Part shown: piece by piece, positions 33,406 to 41,892 of the stretch
Layout of the letters: every line of letters begins with the position of its first letter
How positions within the stretch are numbered: position 1 is the first letter of the stretch
DNA from: Bradyrhizobium acaciae
GTDB taxonomy: Bacteria > Pseudomonadota > Alphaproteobacteria > Rhizobiales > Xanthobacteraceae
Direction: 5' to 3'
Length of the DNA stretch: 53,979 bases
Assembly: GCF_020889785.1 (NCBI RefSeq)
Contig: NZ_JACMYK010000038.1
Span: 1 to 53,979 of the forward strand
Made by a program: the position numbers and the translations under genes
The notes under the pieces: model-generated
Seen by the model: the letters and a program-made list of their open reading frames with translations, nothing else
Database searches by the model: none
What the model was told of the DNA's origin: nothing

Positions 33406-34413
33406 ATGCGTTTTGTCTTCCCTTTTCGCTCCTCGGTAGCGCGAGGCCTGTGCGCCGTGGCGGCGCTGGCGTTGCTCGCGCCGCTCTCGGTTGTGCCGTT
33501 GTGCGCGCAGACCGGCCAGGCCGACCAGCATGCCGCGCTGTCATCGGGTGCAAAGACTGAAGCAGTCAGGCCTGATGCGGCCAAGCCTGCGGTGATCGCC
33601 GCCGACACGTCCGATCAGCAACCGGGCGTTGCCACCAGGGCGCTCGACAAGGTGAAGCAGGTCGCGAAATCCGCGAGCGACATCTTCCACCGCGTGCCCT
33701 GTCATCAGCCGACCGGCGTGCCGAACACCACCGGCTCGCTGCCGCATGTCGCGGCCAAGCTCGCGGCCGGCAAGCCGGTTATCATCATCGCGTTCGGCTC
33801 GTCCTCGACCCAGGGCTATGGTTCGTCGGCGCCGGAATTCACCTATCCCAACCGGCTCGCCGGACAGTTGCGCCGGCAATATCCCTCCGCCGACATCACC
33901 GTGCTCAACCGCGGCAAGGGCGGTGAAGACGCGCCGGAGATGATGCGGCGGTTGCAGACCGAAGTGATCGACGTGCATCCCGACATGGTGATCTGGCAGG
34001 TCGGCACCAACGCGGTGCTGCGCAACCTCGATCCCACCGAGACCGCCAAGCAGGTCGAGGACGGCGTCGCGCGCATCCAGGCTGACGGTGCGGACGTCGT
34101 GCTGGTCGATCCGCAATATTCGCCGCGCGTCACCGAGCGCCCCGAAAGCGCGCGCGGCATGGTCAAGCTGCTCGGCCGCATCGCCGCGTTGCGCCATGTC
34201 GGCATCTTCCCGCGCTTCGAGGTGATGCGCGACTGGCACGAGAAGCAGGCGATCCCGATCGACGATTTCGTCATCGCCGACGGCCTGCACATGAACGACT
34301 GGGGCTATGCCTGCTTCGCCCAGCTGCTCGGCGACGACATCATCCGCTCGGTCGGCGCGATCAAGATCGGCGTCAACGTCCCCGCCGACGTCAGGACCTA
34401 CCGGCCGATGTGA
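33406..34413 (+). CDS. Exported SGNH/GDSL hydrolase or O-acyltransferase
   Basis: The 335-residue protein has a signal peptide (hydrophobic stretch about 11-32), a low-complexity linker to about residue 95, then an SGNH domain: FGSSSTQGYGSS (nucleophile about S133), NRGKGGEDAPEMM, WQVGTNAV (Asn202) and IADGLHMNDWG (D292 and H295). The full Ser-Asp-His set and the block III Asn are present. It is probably a periplasmic esterase or acyltransferase acting on a glycan that OpgC modifies. GAGGAAG lies upstream of the ATG at 33406. GDSL lipase is an alternative, but the context favours glycan acyl chemistry. Confidence 0.86.
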   Translation: MRFVFPFRSSVARGLCAVAALALLAPLSVVPLCAQTGQADQHAALSSGAKTEAVRPDAAKPAVIAADTSDQQPGVATRALDKVKQVAKSASDIFHRVPCHQPTGVPNTTGSLPHVAAKLAAGKPVIIIAFGSSSTQGYGSSAPEFTYPNRLAGQLRRQYPSADITVLNRGKGGEDAPEMMRRLQTEVIDVHPDMVIWQVGTNAVLRNLDPTETAKQVEDGVARIQADGADVVLVDPQYSPRVTERPESARGMVKLLGRIAALRHVGIFPRFEVMRDWHEKQAIPIDDFVIADGLHMNDWGYACFAQLLGDDIIRSVGAIKIGVNVPADVRTYRPM

Positions 34414-34434
34414 TCGGACGGTCTTCTCTCAATC

Positions 34435-34559
34435 CGTCACCCTGAGGAGGCCGCGTAGCGGCCGTCTCGAAGGGGCGACGGCCCGACTGGGGCCGTGCAT
34501 CCTTCGAGGCTCGCCCAGCGGCGCAATTGCGCCGCAAGGCTCGCACCTGAGGATGACGG
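34435..34559. repeat. Intergenic palindromic repeat, family C
   Basis: Outer arms CGTCACCCTGAGGAG and CACCTGAGGATGACGG; inner CTCGAAGGGGCGACGGCC against GCATCCTTCGAGGCTCG; the GGCGCAATTGCGCC hairpin lies in the right arm. The right half is the reverse complement of the left half of the copy at 9541. Confidence 0.85.
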
Positions 34560-34664
34560 GTCTGCTACCGTCGTGGATCATCCCGGCACACCCACCAGCA
34601 ATCTTGACCTCACCGCGGTAATCCGCTCCCTTGGCGCCTCTACCAAGTCTCAAGGGAAACGCTC

Positions 34665-36167
34665 ATGTCTTTCGTGCTGGCCATCGATCAGGGCACCACA
34701 TCGTCACGCGCCATGGTGTTTCGCAGCGACATCTCCATCGCCGCGGTCGCGCAGCAGGAGTTTCCGCAGCATTTCCCGGCCTCCGGCTGGGTCGAGCACG
34801 AGCCGGAGGACATCTGGACCTCGACCGTGATGGTGTGCCGCGAGGCGTTGGAGAAGGCCGGGCTGAAGGCCAAGGACATCGCCGCGATCGGCATCACCAA
34901 CCAGCGCGAGACCACCGTGGTGTGGGACCGCGCCACCGGCCAGGCCGTGCACCGCGCCATCGTCTGGCAGGACCGCCGCACCGCCGATATCTGCGCCAGG
35001 CTCAAGGCAGAAGGCCATGAGCCGGCGATCTCGGCGAAAACCGGCCTGATCATCGATCCCTATTTCTCCGGGACGAAAGTTGCCTGGATACTCGATCACG
35101 TGCCGGGCGCGCGCGAACGCGCCGAGCGCGGCGAGCTGTTGTTCGGCACCGTCGACTGCTATTTGTTGTGGCGGCTCACCGGCGGCCGAATGCACGCCAC
35201 CGACGCCACCAACGCCTCACGCACGCTGCTGTTCAACATCCACACCGGTGCGTGGGACGACGACCTCATCAACCTCCTGCGCGTGCCGCGCTCGATGCTC
35301 CCCGAGGTGAGGGATTCCTCCGCCCGGTTCGGCGAGAGCACGGCTGATCTTTTCGGCGGCCCGATCGCGATATCAGGCATCGCCGGCGACCAGCAGGCCG
35401 CGACCATCGGCCAGGCCTGCTTCGAGCCCGGCATGATGAAGTCGACCTACGGCACCGGCTGCTTCGCGCTGCTCAACACCGGCACCACGCCAGTGGCCTC
35501 GAAGAACAAGCTGCTCACCACCATCGCCTATCAGCTCGGCGGCGAGCGAACCTACGCGCTCGAGGGCTCGATCTTCGTTGCCGGCAGCGCGGTGCAGTGG
35601 CTGCGCGACGGGCTCGGCATCATCAAGCATGCCGCCGAGACCGGGCCGCTTGCCGACAAATCCGACAGCATGCAGAGCGTCTATCTGGTGCCGGCCTTCG
35701 TCGGCATGGGCGCGCCGTACTGGAATCCGCGCGTGCGCGGCGCGCTGTTCGGGCTGACCCGCAACACCGGCCCAGCCGAGCTCGCGCATGCGACGCTGGA
35801 GAGCGTCTGCTACCAGACCTTCGATCTGTGGGCCGCGATGCGCACCGACTGGCCGGAGGCGAACGCCGCCAACACCGTGCTGCGCGTCGACGGCGGCATG
35901 ACCGCATCCGACTGGACCATGCAGCGGCTCGCCGATCTGCTCAACGCGCCGGTCGATCGCCCGATGATCCAGGAGACGACCGCGCTCGGCGCGGCCTATC
36001 TCGCCGGTCTCGAGGCCGGGGTCTATCCGGAGCCCGCCAAGTTCGCCGACAATTGGCGGCTCGAGCACCGCTTCCGGCCGGCAATGAGCGAAGCAACGCG
36101 CGACCGCAAGCTCGCCGGCTGGGCCCGCGCCGTGAAGGGCGTGCTGGCGAGCGACGAAGGAGAGTAG
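34665..36167 (+). CDS. glpK: Glycerol kinase
   Basis: The 500-residue FGGY-family kinase phosphorylates glycerol to sn-glycerol 3-phosphate. Motifs include LAIDQGTTSSRAMVF (ATP-binding), ITNQRETTVVWDR, DATNASRTLLFN, STYGTGCFALLNTG and RVDGGMTASDWTMQ. Length matches bacterial GlpK. No glpF or glpD lies next to it. It starts shortly after AAGGGAAACGCTC and is flanked by a family C repeat and a penicillin-acylase-family gene. Confidence 0.96.
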   Translation: MSFVLAIDQGTTSSRAMVFRSDISIAAVAQQEFPQHFPASGWVEHEPEDIWTSTVMVCREALEKAGLKAKDIAAIGITNQRETTVVWDRATGQAVHRAIVWQDRRTADICARLKAEGHEPAISAKTGLIIDPYFSGTKVAWILDHVPGARERAERGELLFGTVDCYLLWRLTGGRMHATDATNASRTLLFNIHTGAWDDDLINLLRVPRSMLPEVRDSSARFGESTADLFGGPIAISGIAGDQQAATIGQACFEPGMMKSTYGTGCFALLNTGTTPVASKNKLLTTIAYQLGGERTYALEGSIFVAGSAVQWLRDGLGIIKHAAETGPLADKSDSMQSVYLVPAFVGMGAPYWNPRVRGALFGLTRNTGPAELAHATLESVCYQTFDLWAAMRTDWPEANAANTVLRVDGGMTASDWTMQRLADLLNAPVDRPMIQETTALGAAYLAGLEAGVYPEPAKFADNWRLEHRFRPAMSEATRDRKLAGWARAVKGVLASDEGE

Positions 36168-36230
36168 CGCCGGGAGAAAAATTCCGGCTCAAGTCTCGCA
36201 ACCAAAAATAACAACCATCGGAGAACAACA

Positions 36231-38675
36231 ATGAACACGGATCTCAACCGCGTCACCAGGCTGCTCACCGCAGCACTCTGTGCAGCAACGCTGGCCGCGC
36301 CCGCCGCCGCGCGCGAGAAGCCGAGCCCGCTCGTCGCAGCGCGTGAGGTCAAGACCGACGTCGCCGGGCTGAAGGCGCCGGGCCAGATCCTGGTCGACGT
36401 CTGGGGCATCCCGCACATCTATGCCGGCAACGAGCAGGATCTGTTCTTCCTGCAAGGCTTCAACGCCGCGCGCGACCGGCTCTGGCAGATCGATCTCTGG
36501 CGCAAGCGTGGCCTTGGCCTCCTGGCAAAGGACTTCGGCCCCGCTTATGCCGAGCAGGACAAGGCGCTGCGGCTGTTCCTCTATCGCGGCGACATGAATG
36601 CGGAATGGGCCGCCTATGGTCCGAAGGCGAAAACCTATGCCGAGGCGTTCGTCGCCGGCGTCAATGCCTATGTCGCCGACGTCAACGCGGGCAAGCGGCC
36701 GCTGCCGATCGAGTTCAGGATCGCCGGCACAAAGCCGGACCTGTGGTCGGCGGATGACGTGGTGCGCGTCCGCAGCCACGGCCTGACGCGCAATGTCGCC
36801 TCCGAGGTGAAGCGGTCGCTGGTCGCCTGCGCCGCAGGCCTCGATGCCGATCGCTTCCGCGTCAAGCTGGAGCCGGAATGGACCACGAAGATTCCTGAAG
36901 GCCTCGATCCGTGCAGCGTGCCGAAGGGCGTGCTCGCGGCCTACGACCTCGCCACGCGCCCGGTCAAGTTCGCCGCGCCAAAAGACCAGAGGGCGGCGCT
37001 GGCGCACGATCCCGACACATTCCTCGCCGAGGCCGATCAGCAGCGCGACACCATCGGCTCCAACAACTGGGTGATCGCGGCATCGCGCACCGCGACTGGA
37101 CGTCCGATCCTCGCCAACGATCCGCATCGCGAGCATTCGGTGCCGTCGCTGCGCTACATCGTCGGCCTCAACGCGCCCGGCATGTCCGTGATCGGCGCCG
37201 GCGAGCCGGCGCTGCCGGGCATCTCGATCGGCCATAACGACACCATCGCGTTCGGTCTCACCATCTTCAACGTCGACCAGGAAGACCTCTACGTCTACGA
37301 GCTCAACCCGGACAATCCGAACCAGTACCGCTACGGCACGGGCTGGGAGGACATGCGCATCGTGCACGAAAAGGAAGCGGTGAAGGGCGAAGCCGAGCGC
37401 GACCTCGAGCTGAAGTTCACCCGCCACGGCCCGGTGATCCTTGTCGACGCCGACAAGAAGCATGCGTTTGCCGTGCGCTCGATCTGGTTCGAGCCCGGCA
37501 CCTCGGCCTATTTCGGCTCCTCCGACTACATGACCGCGAAGTCGTGGGCCGGGTTCCTCGGCGCGATGCGGCGCTGGGGCGCGCCATCGGAGAACCAGGT
37601 CTATGCCGACACATCGGGCAATATCGGCTGGGTCGCCGCCGGCAAGACGCCGCGCCGCACCAGCTTCGACGGGCTGATGCCGGTGCCCGGCGACGGCCGC
37701 TACGAGTGGCAGGGTTTTCTGTCGCTCGACGAGTTGCCGAAGCTGTATCAGCCGAAGCAGGGCTTCATCGCCACCGCCAACCAGATGAACCTGCCGGCGG
37801 ATTATCCGGTCAATGAGCGCCGGGTCGGCTTCGAATGGTCCGACAGCGCGCGCTGGCAGCGCATCGTCGAGGTGCTGCAAGCCAACAGCAAGGTGACGCT
37901 GGCGGACGCGATGGCGTTGCAGAACGACGACACCGGCATGATCGCGCGCCGTCTCGTCGCGCTGCTGAAGCCGCTCACGTCAGGCGATGCCAACGTCAGG
38001 AAGGGCCTTGATCTCCTGAAGGTGTGGGACGCGCGCGATACGGAGGACAGCGCGGCAGCCGCCGTCTACGAGGTCTGGATTGCAAACCATCTCGGTCCGG
38101 TCTTGCTCAAGACCACCGCGCCGAAGGCGGCCGAGCTGATCGCGCCGGAGGCCTCCAGCATTTCCGCCATCGTCGGCTATCTCGAAAAGCCCGACGCGTC
38201 GCTCGGCAGCGATCCCGCAGGCGCGCGCGACCGCGTGTTGCGCGACAGCCTCGGTGCGGCCGTCGCCGACGTCACCGACAAGCTCGGGGGCGATGCGTCC
38301 ATGTGGCGCTGGGGCCGGTTGCATGTCGCGAAGTTCGATCACGCGCTGATGCCGCTCGCCGACAAGGCGACAGCCATGCAGATGACGGTCGGCCCGCTCG
38401 CCTACGGCGGCGCCGCCAACGTACCGCGCGCCGCCACCTATCGCCGCTCCGACTATCATCTGCTCTCCGGTGCCTCGTTCCGCATGGTGCTCGATGTCGG
38501 CAATTGGGACGCGAGCCGCACCATCAACACACCAGGCCAATCCGGCGATCCCTTCAGCGGCCATTACCGCGACCTCGCGCCGTTGTGGGCGACGGGCCAG
38601 TATGTGCCGTTGCTCTACAGCCGCGGCGCCGTGGAAGCCGCGACTGCGGAGGCAATCACGCTAACGCCGCGGTGA
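36231..38675 (+). CDS. Penicillin acylase family (Ntn hydrolase), exported
   Basis: An 814-residue precursor with a signal peptide (about 1-27), an alpha chain and a beta chain that should start at Ser277 in TIGSNNWVIAAS, the autocatalytic N-terminal nucleophile. Other family landmarks are VDVWGIPHIYA, GFNAARDRLWQIDLWRKRG, HNDTIAFGLT and TRHGPVI. Such enzymes hydrolyse amides, including N-acyl-homoserine lactones (acyl-HSL acylases) and beta-lactams, in the periplasm. The substrate is unknown; quorum quenching or amide recycling are possibilities. GGAGAACAAC precedes the ATG. Confidence 0.92.
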   Translation: MNTDLNRVTRLLTAALCAATLAAPAAAREKPSPLVAAREVKTDVAGLKAPGQILVDVWGIPHIYAGNEQDLFFLQGFNAARDRLWQIDLWRKRGLGLLAKDFGPAYAEQDKALRLFLYRGDMNAEWAAYGPKAKTYAEAFVAGVNAYVADVNAGKRPLPIEFRIAGTKPDLWSADDVVRVRSHGLTRNVASEVKRSLVACAAGLDADRFRVKLEPEWTTKIPEGLDPCSVPKGVLAAYDLATRPVKFAAPKDQRAALAHDPDTFLAEADQQRDTIGSNNWVIAASRTATGRPILANDPHREHSVPSLRYIVGLNAPGMSVIGAGEPALPGISIGHNDTIAFGLTIFNVDQEDLYVYELNPDNPNQYRYGTGWEDMRIVHEKEAVKGEAERDLELKFTRHGPVILVDADKKHAFAVRSIWFEPGTSAYFGSSDYMTAKSWAGFLGAMRRWGAPSENQVYADTSGNIGWVAAGKTPRRTSFDGLMPVPGDGRYEWQGFLSLDELPKLYQPKQGFIATANQMNLPADYPVNERRVGFEWSDSARWQRIVEVLQANSKVTLADAMALQNDDTGMIARRLVALLKPLTSGDANVRKGLDLLKVWDARDTEDSAAAAVYEVWIANHLGPVLLKTTAPKAAELIAPEASSISAIVGYLEKPDASLGSDPAGARDRVLRDSLGAAVADVTDKLGGDASMWRWGRLHVAKFDHALMPLADKATAMQMTVGPLAYGGAANVPRAATYRRSDYHLLSGASFRMVLDVGNWDASRTINTPGQSGDPFSGHYRDLAPLWATGQYVPLLYSRGAVEAATAEAITLTPR

Positions 38676-39132
38676 GGAGCCACAACACCACTGTCGTCCC
38701 GGGCAAGCGAAGCGCGACCCGGGACCCATAACCACCGCAGCTAGTTGGCTTGCAGCGCTGGGGCCACAGCTGTCGCGATGACAGGACCCTGTGGTTATGG
38801 GTCCCTGCTTTCGCAGGGACGACACTGAATGTATGGAAGCGCCTTGGCCCTACCCCGTTCTGCTTCTCCTGCAGCTCCAACATCGCACGCAGCGTGTCGT
38901 CGCTGAGCTTGCCGTGCGGTGACGGCGTCCGCCGCTCGACGGTCTCGACCGGTCGCGCGTGCTCCGGAATGACCGGAGCGCTACGTACCGGCGCGCCGTC
39001 CTCGATGTCGGCGGCCTCATCAGCCGCACTCGCACCATAGGCGTAACCCACGCCGCGCCGGCGCCGCGTGGGCTTCGGCTTCGGTGGCGGCGGCGCATAG
39101 ATGATCGGCGGCAGCGTGTGATGGCGCGACAC
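38656..39132 (-). pseudogene. Small hypothetical protein, 3' end replaced by a family B repeat
   Basis: Starting at GTG (39132), the first about 102 codons encode a basic, proline-rich N-terminus (HHTLPPIIYAPPPPKPKP, then TRRRRGVGYAYG) and an acidic-to-helical segment ending LSDDTLRAMLELQEKQNGVG. I recall similar short hypothetical proteins in Bradyrhizobium, but no function. The remaining 56 codons run through the repeat at 38693-38824 and overlap the end of the penicillin-acylase gene, so the native C-terminus appears lost. It may still be expressed. Confidence 0.5.
38693..38824. repeat. Intergenic palindromic repeat, family B (CCCGGGCAAGCGAAGCGC variant)
   Basis: GTCGTCCCGGGCAAGCGAAG and GCGACCCGGGACC at the left, GGTCCCTGCTTTCGCAGGGA at the right, with ATAACCACCG / TGTGGTTAT inside. 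It is nearly the same as copies at 29266 and 39897 and lies inside the reading frame of a small gene on the minus strand. Confidence 0.87.
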
Positions 39133-39282
39133 GGTCGTTGCTCCGGCGGTCTCTCCACATGGAGCCGTTGATTCGCCAAAGCACCCACTGACAAATCGGT
39201 AACATTGTTGCCCGGCGTTGCATTGCATCTGCCGCGACATCCGAATATCTCCGGCCGACAACCCAGAAACAAAGGTCGCGCG

Positions 39283-39876
39283 ATGCTGCTGCCCGATGGT
39301 TATTCCGACATCCCGCGAGGCAAGATCGCCGCCGTCGTCACACATCTGGAAATGACTGCACGTCCGCCGCGGCGCGACGATCCGCCGGGCGCGTGGCGCC
39401 TGCGGAAGGTCGATCCACCCGCGCTCGATTGGTATCGCGATCTCTACCGCCGCGTCGGCGAAGAGTGGCTGTGGTTCACTCGCACCGGGCTCGAAGACGC
39501 TGATCTTGCGTCACGGATCCACGGCCCCGGCGTCGAGCTTTACGGGCTCGTTGTCGACGGCAATGACGAAGGCCTGCTCGAGCTCGATTTCGGCGTGCCC
39601 GGCGAATGCCAGCTGCTCTATTTCGGCGTCACCGCAAAATTCATCGGCACCGGCGCGGCGCGCTTCCTGATGAACCGCGCGCAGGAGATCGCCTGGTCGC
39701 GCGACATCGGCCGCTTCTGGGTGCACACCTGCACCTTCGATCATCCCTCCGCCGTCGCATTCTACCAGCGCTCCGGCTTCCGCCCGTTCCTGCGCCAGAT
39801 CGAGGTGGCGGATGATCCGAGGCTCAATGGCAAACTGCCGCGCGATGCGGCGAGGCATGTGCCGGTGATTGGGTAG
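39283..39876 (+). CDS. GNAT-family N-acetyltransferase
   Basis: The 197-residue protein has a GNAT core: YGLVVDGNDEGLLELDF for strands 2-4, LLYFGVTAKFIGTGAARFLM as the acetyl-CoA loop (here GTGAA) and HTCTFDHPSAVAFYQRSGFR for motif B. An N-terminal extension of about 50 residues precedes the fold. The ATG at 39283 was chosen as the first one giving a plausible N-terminus. Substrate unknown. It is divergent from the disrupted small gene and stands alone between repeats. Confidence 0.85.
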   Translation: MLLPDGYSDIPRGKIAAVVTHLEMTARPPRRDDPPGAWRLRKVDPPALDWYRDLYRRVGEEWLWFTRTGLEDADLASRIHGPGVELYGLVVDGNDEGLLELDFGVPGECQLLYFGVTAKFIGTGAARFLMNRAQEIAWSRDIGRFWVHTCTFDHPSAVAFYQRSGFRPFLRQIEVADDPRLNGKLPRDAARHVPVIG

Positions 39877-39896
39877 CTGCGGCCACAGACTACGTT

Positions 39897-40029
39897 GTCG
39901 TCCCGGGCAAGCGTAAGCGCGACCCGGGACCCATAACCACCGAAGTGAGTTGGCTTGCAGCGCTGGGGCGCCAGCCTCTGCCGCAACGGAAGCCGGTGGT
40001 TATGGGTCCCTGCTTCCGCAAGGACGACA
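39897..40029. repeat. Intergenic palindromic repeat, family B (CCCGGGCAAGCG variant)
   Basis: GTCGTCCCGGGCAAGCG / CGCGACCCGGGACC left, GGTCCCTGCTTCCGCAAGGA right, ATAACCACCG / CGGTGGTTAT inside. It occupies most of the 330-bp gap between GNAT and GST genes; the remaining 40030-40206 shows nothing recognisable. Confidence 0.85.
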
Positions 40030-40206
40030 CTGAATATGTGGCTTAATTGCTCGCGATGCTTCATCGGAATGTCTCAGCGTGTTGCAAAGCCGCGCGGTCC
40101 ATCTACGATGATGCAAAGCGCAACCTTTGACCCCGGCGTGGCCGCAACCCCGAAAGCCTTGCTCTCGCCGGTAGTGGCTGCCGCGGCACGACCTTCGAGA
40201 TGACAG

Positions 40207-40833
40207 ATGTTTTTGATCGGCCAGTACGACTCGCCCTTTGTCCGCCGCACCGCGATCGCGCTGCGGCTCTATGGATTGCCGTTTGAGCACAAGCCGTGGT
40301 CGACCTTCGGCGATGCGGAGAAGGTTGCGGCCTACAATCCGGTGCAGCGGGTGCCGACACTGGTGCTTGACGACGGCGAGGCGCTGATCGAGAGCGGGGC
40401 GATCCTGGATTATCTCGACGAGCTGGTCGGGCCGGAGCGGGCGATGCTGGCGCGCTCCGGCGTCGAGCGGCGTCGGCATCTGCGCATCATGGCACTGGCG
40501 ACCGGGCTTGCCGACAAGGCGGTGAGCCTTGTCTATGAGCGCGTGCTGCGCAAGGAGCAGTTGAAGCTGTGGGTCGAGCGCTGCGAGGGGCAGATCTCCC
40601 GTGTGCTCGCGGTGCTGGAGCAGGAGCGCGCAGCGGTGCAGACGCCTTACTGGTTGGGCGATCGCATCGGTCATGCCGACATCGCGGTGGCCTGCGCGTT
40701 GCGCTTCACCGGCGAGGCACATCCGCATCTGTTCGATGCGCGCTATCCGGCGCTGCAAGCCCACGCCGCGCGCTGCGAGGCGCTGCCTCCGTTCCAGGAG
40801 ATTGTACAGCCGCTGGCGCCGCCGAAGGGGTAG
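40207..40833 (+). CDS. Glutathione S-transferase family protein
   Basis: A 208-residue two-domain GST. The N-terminal thioredoxin fold shows YDSPFVRRTAIALRLYGLPF with Ser9 as the likely glutathione-activating residue, cis-proline in NPVQRVPTLVLDDGE and the ESGAI motif; the C-terminal helical domain contains YWLGDRIGHADIAVACALRF with the N-capping GHADI. It probably conjugates or reduces electrophiles with glutathione; specific substrate unknown. It stands alone upstream of a long repeat-rich gap. Confidence 0.9.
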   Translation: MFLIGQYDSPFVRRTAIALRLYGLPFEHKPWSTFGDAEKVAAYNPVQRVPTLVLDDGEALIESGAILDYLDELVGPERAMLARSGVERRRHLRIMALATGLADKAVSLVYERVLRKEQLKLWVERCEGQISRVLAVLEQERAAVQTPYWLGDRIGHADIAVACALRFTGEAHPHLFDARYPALQAHAARCEALPPFQEIVQPLAPPKG

Positions 40834-40847
40834 GGATCAAGGTCTCG

Positions 40848-41075
40848 CGTTACGTGAGGTGAGCACATCTCCCAGGCTCCCTCTCCCCTTGCGGGAGAGG
40901 GCGGGGAGAGGGGTGGCCCCGGGCGCGATGATCGATGAGCGCATTGCCTTCGCAAGTTCGTTGTTGGTTGACGAGACGAATACGGAGAGAGCACGCCGTG
41001 TGGCACCCCTCTCCCCAACCCTCCCCCGCAAGGGGGGAGGGAGCCCCGCCTCCGAAGCCTCCCTCACGCGCGCGC
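40848..41075. repeat. Intergenic inverted repeat, family D
   Basis: Left part CGTGAGGTGAGCACAT then CTCCCTCTCCCCTTGCGGGA and GGGGAGAGGGGTGGCCCC; right part GGCACCCCTCTCCCC and AAGGGGGGAGGGAGCCCC. The 90-base centre is more divergent than in the other copies. It is the first of three repeats filling 40834-41892. Confidence 0.78.
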
Positions 41076-41117
41076 GTGCCACTGAGTTGCCCGACGGCGC
41101 AAGGCCCCGCAGCAAAA

Positions 41118-41579
41118 ATATTTCGCTTTATCCGAAGTGCAGCCCGGTGTATGAATTCCCCGTCTCGCCCGATCAAGGGGCGTTTCGCGATCGTCACGAA
41201 CGCGGGTCGAGATGCGGTGGACGCTGATTGCGCAGTCGACGAATGCGCATGATGCGGACGGCGAAATCGTGCAGGCCTGACGCCCTAGTGGTAGGTGTCT
41301 TTTCCGATTGCGCAATGCGCGTTGCGAAGACGGTGACAACAAAGCCCAGTCTCGCCGGGGAGAGCACGTATAAGCCGTAAGCCATCGCGCAGGGAAAGCC
41401 GGATTGCTCCGGTTACACCTGTGGTCCTACCCCCGAGCTTTCTACCCTTTTGCTCGGGGCCCATGGGTGCGATCGGCACCCGGCTTTCCCTGCGCCCTCT
41501 GCAAGAGAGGGCGGAACGAAATCCAAAAGCTCGGGCGAAACATGTCGCGAGAACGCGAAGCTGTGTCCCCATCCTCATT
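41118..41579. repeat. Large (about 0.46 kb) dispersed-type element with structured core
   Basis: This gene-free stretch does not encode a plausible protein, but I recall near-identical sequence recurring in Bradyrhizobium and Rhodopseudomonas genomes (blocks such as GGGGCGTTTCGCGATCGTCA, GCGTTGCGAAGACGGTGAC and GCGCAGGGAAAGCCGG). It often gives spurious small proteins in annotations. Edges are approximate: the left edge follows the family D copy, the right edge abuts a family B copy. Function unknown. Confidence 0.55.
41387..41512 (+). ncRNA. Candidate structured RNA or DNA fold inside the large element
   Basis: A perfect 16-bp stem closes the fold: GCGCAGGGAAAGCCGG (41387-41402) with CCGGCTTTCCCTGCGC (41480-41495). 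Inside are a hairpin CCCCGAGC / GCTCGGGG (41431-41459) and a GGGTGC / GCACC hairpin (41465-41480). A further hairpin GCCCTCT / AGAGGGC follows (41494-41512). No promoter was identified. Transcription is unproven and the strand is arbitrary. Confidence 0.35.
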
Positions 41580-41701
41580 GTCGTCCTGGCGAAAGCCAGG
41601 ACCCACTACCCGGAATCTCCATTATTGCGCGACGCTGGGGCCAGTATCCCGTTCATCACCGAATCCGGTGGTTATGGGTCCTGGCTTTCGCCAGGACGAC
41701 G
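41580..41701. repeat. Intergenic palindromic repeat, family B (TCCTGGC variant)
   Basis: GTCGTCCTGGCGAAAGCCAGGA left and TCCTGGCTTTCGCCAGGACGAC right, with GACCCACTACCCGG and CCGGTGGTTATGGGTC inside. It abuts the large element at 41118-41579, and 190 bp later thrC begins. Confidence 0.85.
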
Positions 41702-41892
41702 GCGGTGTACGTGGCGACGGTGATGGCCATTCGCTGGCAGCACCACCCCGCGTGACCTCGCGGCGCGTGCTACGGGCTACCCATTGCCGGTCCGATCTTC
41801 TATGGTGAACCCGTTCGGGTCGCATGCGGCGAACTCGATAATTCCATGATATCAAAGGCTTAAGGCTCGGATCGAAGCCTTTGGAGGGCGGT

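Noticed and set aside
40935..41252. Small proteins in the repeat-rich gap before thrC
   Set aside because: All frames overlap repeat elements; the peptides correspond to sequences recurrent at other repeats and lack start signals.
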